Source: Acidothermales bacterium
Lineage (GTDB): Bacteria > Actinomycetota > Actinomycetes > Streptosporangiales > WHST01
Assembly: GCA_017354575.1 (NCBI GenBank)
Contig: JAFMQP010000222.1
Coordinates: 1-6,699, forward strand
Direction of reading: 5' to 3'
DNA: 6,699 bases
The notes beneath the pieces are model-generated. The model saw nothing but the letters and a program-made list of their open reading frames with translations. It searched no databases and had not been told where the DNA came from. Position 1 is the first letter of the stretch. Each line of letters starts with the position of its first letter. Position numbers and translations under genes: made by a program. Shown in pieces: positions 4,911-6,699 of the stretch.

Positions 4911-6146
4911 ATGGCGACTTGGCCGGTGCGGATCGCGTTCGTCACCGAATCGTGGCACCCGTCGACGGACGGGGTGGTGACGCGGCTCTCCGCCACGGTT
5001 CGGGAGCTGCACCGGCGCGGGCACGACGTGCTCGTCATCGCCCCGCGCGGTGACGCCGGCGACTTCGCCGGCGCGGAAGTGCGCGAGGTGCCCACCTTCA
5101 GGATCGGGTTCGTCTACGGCGGACGCCCGTGGGGACTGCCCCTGCCCCGCGTCGCCCGCTTCCTCCGCGACTTCCGGCCGGACCTCGTGCACGTGGTCAA
5201 CCCGGTGCTCCTCGGCATCGCCGGCGTGTGGGCGGCCCAGCGGGCCGGGATCCCGCTGGTCGCGTCCTACCACACGGACGTGGCCCGCTACGCGGGCTTC
5301 TACCACCTCAGCAACCTCCAACCGTTGATCCGCCGGGTCGTGGGCGCACTGCACCGCCGTGCGGTCATCAACCTGGCCACGTCCAGCCAGCGGTGCGCCG
5401 AGCTGCGTGCCGTGGGCGCCCCGGACGTTCGGCTGTGGCGTCGTGGCGTCGACCTGGACCTGTTCAACCCGAGGCACCGCACCCGGCCGTCCCACGACAA
5501 CGGCGCCCGGCGGCGGGTCAACGCGCTGTACGTCGGCCGCCTCGGCCAGGAGAAGAGCATCCACCGCCTGGCCCCGCTGGTCGAGCCCACGGGCCGCGTC
5601 GACCTGACGCTGGTAGGTGACGGGCCCGACCGCGAGCGGCTGTCCGAACGGTTCGCCTCCGCCCCGGTCACCTTCGCCGGGACGCTGCACGGCGCGGCAC
5701 TCGCCGAGACGTACGCGAACGCCGACCTGTTCGTCTTCCCGTCCACCACCGAGACGCTCGGCCTCGTCCTGCTCGAGGCCCTGGCCTCGGGTGTGCCGGT
5801 GGTCACCGCCGACACCCCCGCCAGCCGTGAGATGACAGGCGACTGTCCCGCCTGCCGGCTCTTCCCGCCGGACCGGCCCGACCGGCTCACCGCCGCCGTC
5901 GACGACCTGCTCGCCTCGGCGTCCCCCGGCCAGCTGGCCGCGGCGGCCCGGGCCGAGGCGGAACGGTGGAGCTGGCGGGCCGCCACCGACGAGCTGCTCG
6001 CCCACTACGCGGACGCCTGCGCGACCCGGCACCACGGGACGCGCGCCGCGCAGTCGGCTACCGCGGCCGCCGTCCCGGGGTACGCGGCGGGTCAGACCGC
6101 GCGGCAGAGCGCCATCAGGGACACGCCGAACGGCGGGTCCACGTAA
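4911..6146 (+). CDS. GT4-family glycosyltransferase (retaining, GT-B fold)
   Basis: 411 residues, two Rossmann-like domains. The N-terminal acceptor domain opens with 'RIAFVTESWHPSTDGVVTRL' (7-26), the classic GT4 start with the Gly-rich loop, then 'RRGHDVLVIAP', 'FRPDLVHVVNP' and 'PLVASYHTDVARYAGFY'. The C-terminal donor domain has 'VRLWRRGVDLDLFNP' (173-187), 'LYVGRLGQEKSI' (R210 and K215, expected to bind the sugar-nucleotide phosphates), 'LVGDGPDRERL' and 'ADLFVFPSTTETLGLVLLEA', which contains the EX7E pair E281/E289. The pattern is close to the SQD2/MgtA/PimB-type subgroup (glycolipid or mannosyl transferases), so a nucleotide-sugar donor and a lipid or glycan acceptor at the inner membrane are inferred; donor and acceptor are unknown. 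The family fold ends near residue 370; the last ~40 residues are polar, Ala/Thr/Arg-rich and run antisense into the 3' end of the neighbouring methyltransferase. ATG 4911 is the first start after the in-frame stop; GTG 4926 would also retain the fold. Neither has a good Shine-Dalgarno. Confidence 0.9.
   Translation: MATWPVRIAFVTESWHPSTDGVVTRLSATVRELHRRGHDVLVIAPRGDAGDFAGAEVREVPTFRIGFVYGGRPWGLPLPRVARFLRDFRPDLVHVVNPVLLGIAGVWAAQRAGIPLVASYHTDVARYAGFYHLSNLQPLIRRVVGALHRRAVINLATSSQRCAELRAVGAPDVRLWRRGVDLDLFNPRHRTRPSHDNGARRRVNALYVGRLGQEKSIHRLAPLVEPTGRVDLTLVGDGPDRERLSERFASAPVTFAGTLHGAALAETYANADLFVFPSTTETLGLVLLEALASGVPVVTADTPASREMTGDCPACRLFPPDRPDRLTAAVDDLLASASPGQLAAAARAEAERWSWRAATDELLAHYADACATRHHGTRAAQSATAAAVPGYAAGQTARQSAIRDTPNGGST
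6035..6077 (-). terminator. Candidate terminator hairpin after the minus-strand methyltransferase
   Basis: Perfect inverted repeat CGGGACG (6035-6041) / CGTCCCG (6071-6077) encloses a second perfect pair GCCGCG (6045-6050) / CGCGGC (6062-6067). The two stems are separated by a 3x3 internal loop, with an 11-nt terminal loop. It begins 14 nt after the methyltransferase stop (6092) on the minus strand, which suits termination of that transcript. It lies inside the poorly conserved tail of the opposing glycosyltransferase gene. No T-run follows, as is common in GC-rich actinobacteria. Confidence 0.45.
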
Positions 6147-6699
6147 CGCTGCAACGTGGCCTCGAACCCGAAGACGGACAGCAGTACGCGGTTCACCGGC
6201 GCCGGTGGGGTGTCGAGGTGCGCGTCGACGCCGTTCCCCGTCGTGGGCGCGACGCGTTGCCGCGCCCGGTCGAACAGCCGCACCGCGACGGCGGGCGGGA
6301 ACAGCAGCGAGTTGAAGTACGCGAGCCGGTCGATCTGCAGGCCACCCGCACGCGTCAGCGCGTCGGCGAGTTGCGCCCGGCGGTACCTGCGGTAGTGGCC
6401 GTTGTTCACGTCGTGCTGGCTCCACAGCAGCTGGTACGCGGGGACCGTCAGGACCAGACGGCCCCCGGGCACGAGCGCGGCCCTGAGCCCCCGCAGCGCG
6501 GCGACGTCGTCCTCGATGTGCTCGACGACGTCGAACGCCGTCACCAGGTCGAAGACCTCGCCGTCGCGCAGGTCGTCGGGCACCCGGCCGGTGCGGACGG
6601 TCACGGCACCGGCGTGCCGGCGCCGGCAGTACTCCACCGCGTGTTCCGAGTCGTCGATCGCCGTGACGCTGCCTAACTCGCGCAGCATGTCGACCATCT
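6092..6699 (-). CDS. Class I SAM-dependent methyltransferase (5' end outside window)
   Basis: The frame is open from the right edge to TGA at 6094-6092. The ATG at 6697 is probably internal, because the first beta-strand with the SAM-binding GxGxG should lie just upstream, beyond the window. Visible: 'LGSVTAIDDSEHAVEYCRRR' (end of strand beta-2 with the acidic residue that holds the SAM ribose), 'FDLVTAFDVVEHIEDDVAAL' (motif of Methyltransf_11/23 proteins with the DVxEH signature), 'LVPGGRLVLTVPAYQLLWSQ' (motif III), then 'NNGHYRRYRRAQLADALTRAG' and 'AYFNSLLFPPAVAVRLFDR', typical of small-molecule or glycan-associated methyltransferases. The C-terminus 'DPPFGVSLMALCRAV' also fits the family, supporting this stop codon over the overlapping glycosyltransferase end. 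It is cytosolic or peripheral to the membrane; substrate unknown. It is convergent with the GT4 gene, overlapping it by 55 bp, so the two are not one operon, though a shared role in glycan or lipid modification is plausible. Confidence 0.88.
   Translation of the reverse strand, partial: MVDMLRELGSVTAIDDSEHAVEYCRRRHAGAVTVRTGRVPDDLRDGEVFDLVTAFDVVEHIEDDVAALRGLRAALVPGGRLVLTVPAYQLLWSQHDVNNGHYRRYRRAQLADALTRAGGLQIDRLAYFNSLLFPPAVAVRLFDRARQRVAPTTGNGVDAHLDTPPAPVNRVLLSVFGFEATLQRYVDPPFGVSLMALCRAV

Noticed and set aside
4811..5095. Minus-strand frame ending in 'RRAMRQWTPGDAGVNS' as a possible small gene
   Set aside because: Its hydrophobic stretch looked protein-like, but most of it is antisense to the well-supported GT4 N-terminus and no start or family signature could be found.
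4746..6425. Very long minus-strand open frame (559 aa) antisense to the glycosyltransferase
   Set aside because: It mirrors codon bias of the GT4 gene, carries no domain signature, and also overlaps the minus-strand methyltransferase in another frame.

Overview
The window is very GC-rich, with coding frames strongly biased to G/C in third positions, GTG starts and a possible leaderless promoter. Together with the protein families present, this points to a high-GC actinobacterium. I cannot name the genus. No rRNA, tRNA, CRISPR array or insertion sequence was recognised.

Layout, left to right. (a) 1-311 (+) is the 3' end of a SAM methyltransferase-like gene that begins before the window. (b) 308-663 (-) is what looks like a decayed, internally deleted and frameshifted remnant of a 14-TM (EmrB/QacA-type) MFS exporter. 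Its stop codon interlocks with that of (a) at a CTAG. (c) 654-2324 (+) encodes a 556-aa fusion: a receiver domain, then a glutaredoxin-like domain without its cysteines, then a thioredoxin-reductase-like flavoprotein without its CxxC. (d) 2321-3802 (+), overlapping (c) by ATGA, encodes a soluble histidine kinase with an N-terminal cyclic-nucleotide-binding-type fold. (e) 3867-4772 (+) encodes a DMT-type multi-span membrane protein. (f) 4911-6146 (+) encodes a GT4 glycosyltransferase. (g) 6092-6699 (-) is a SAM methyltransferase that runs off the right edge and overlaps (f) tail to tail by 55 bp.

The most interesting part is (c)+(d). It is a translationally coupled two-component pair whose regulator carries a flavin oxidoreductase instead of a DNA-binding output. 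The expected redox cysteines are missing in both thiol-redox modules, and the kinase's sensor domain lacks the usual cAMP-contact residues. The domain architecture is known from annotation pipelines (fused response regulator/thioredoxin-disulfide reductase), but I know of no established physiological function, and 'thioredoxin reductase' is probably a misleading name here. Genes (f) and (g) are a typical glycan or glycolipid modification pairing, though they are convergent and so not one operon. The DMT gene may follow the kinase in the same transcript after a 64-bp gap, but it has its own strong ribosome binding site.
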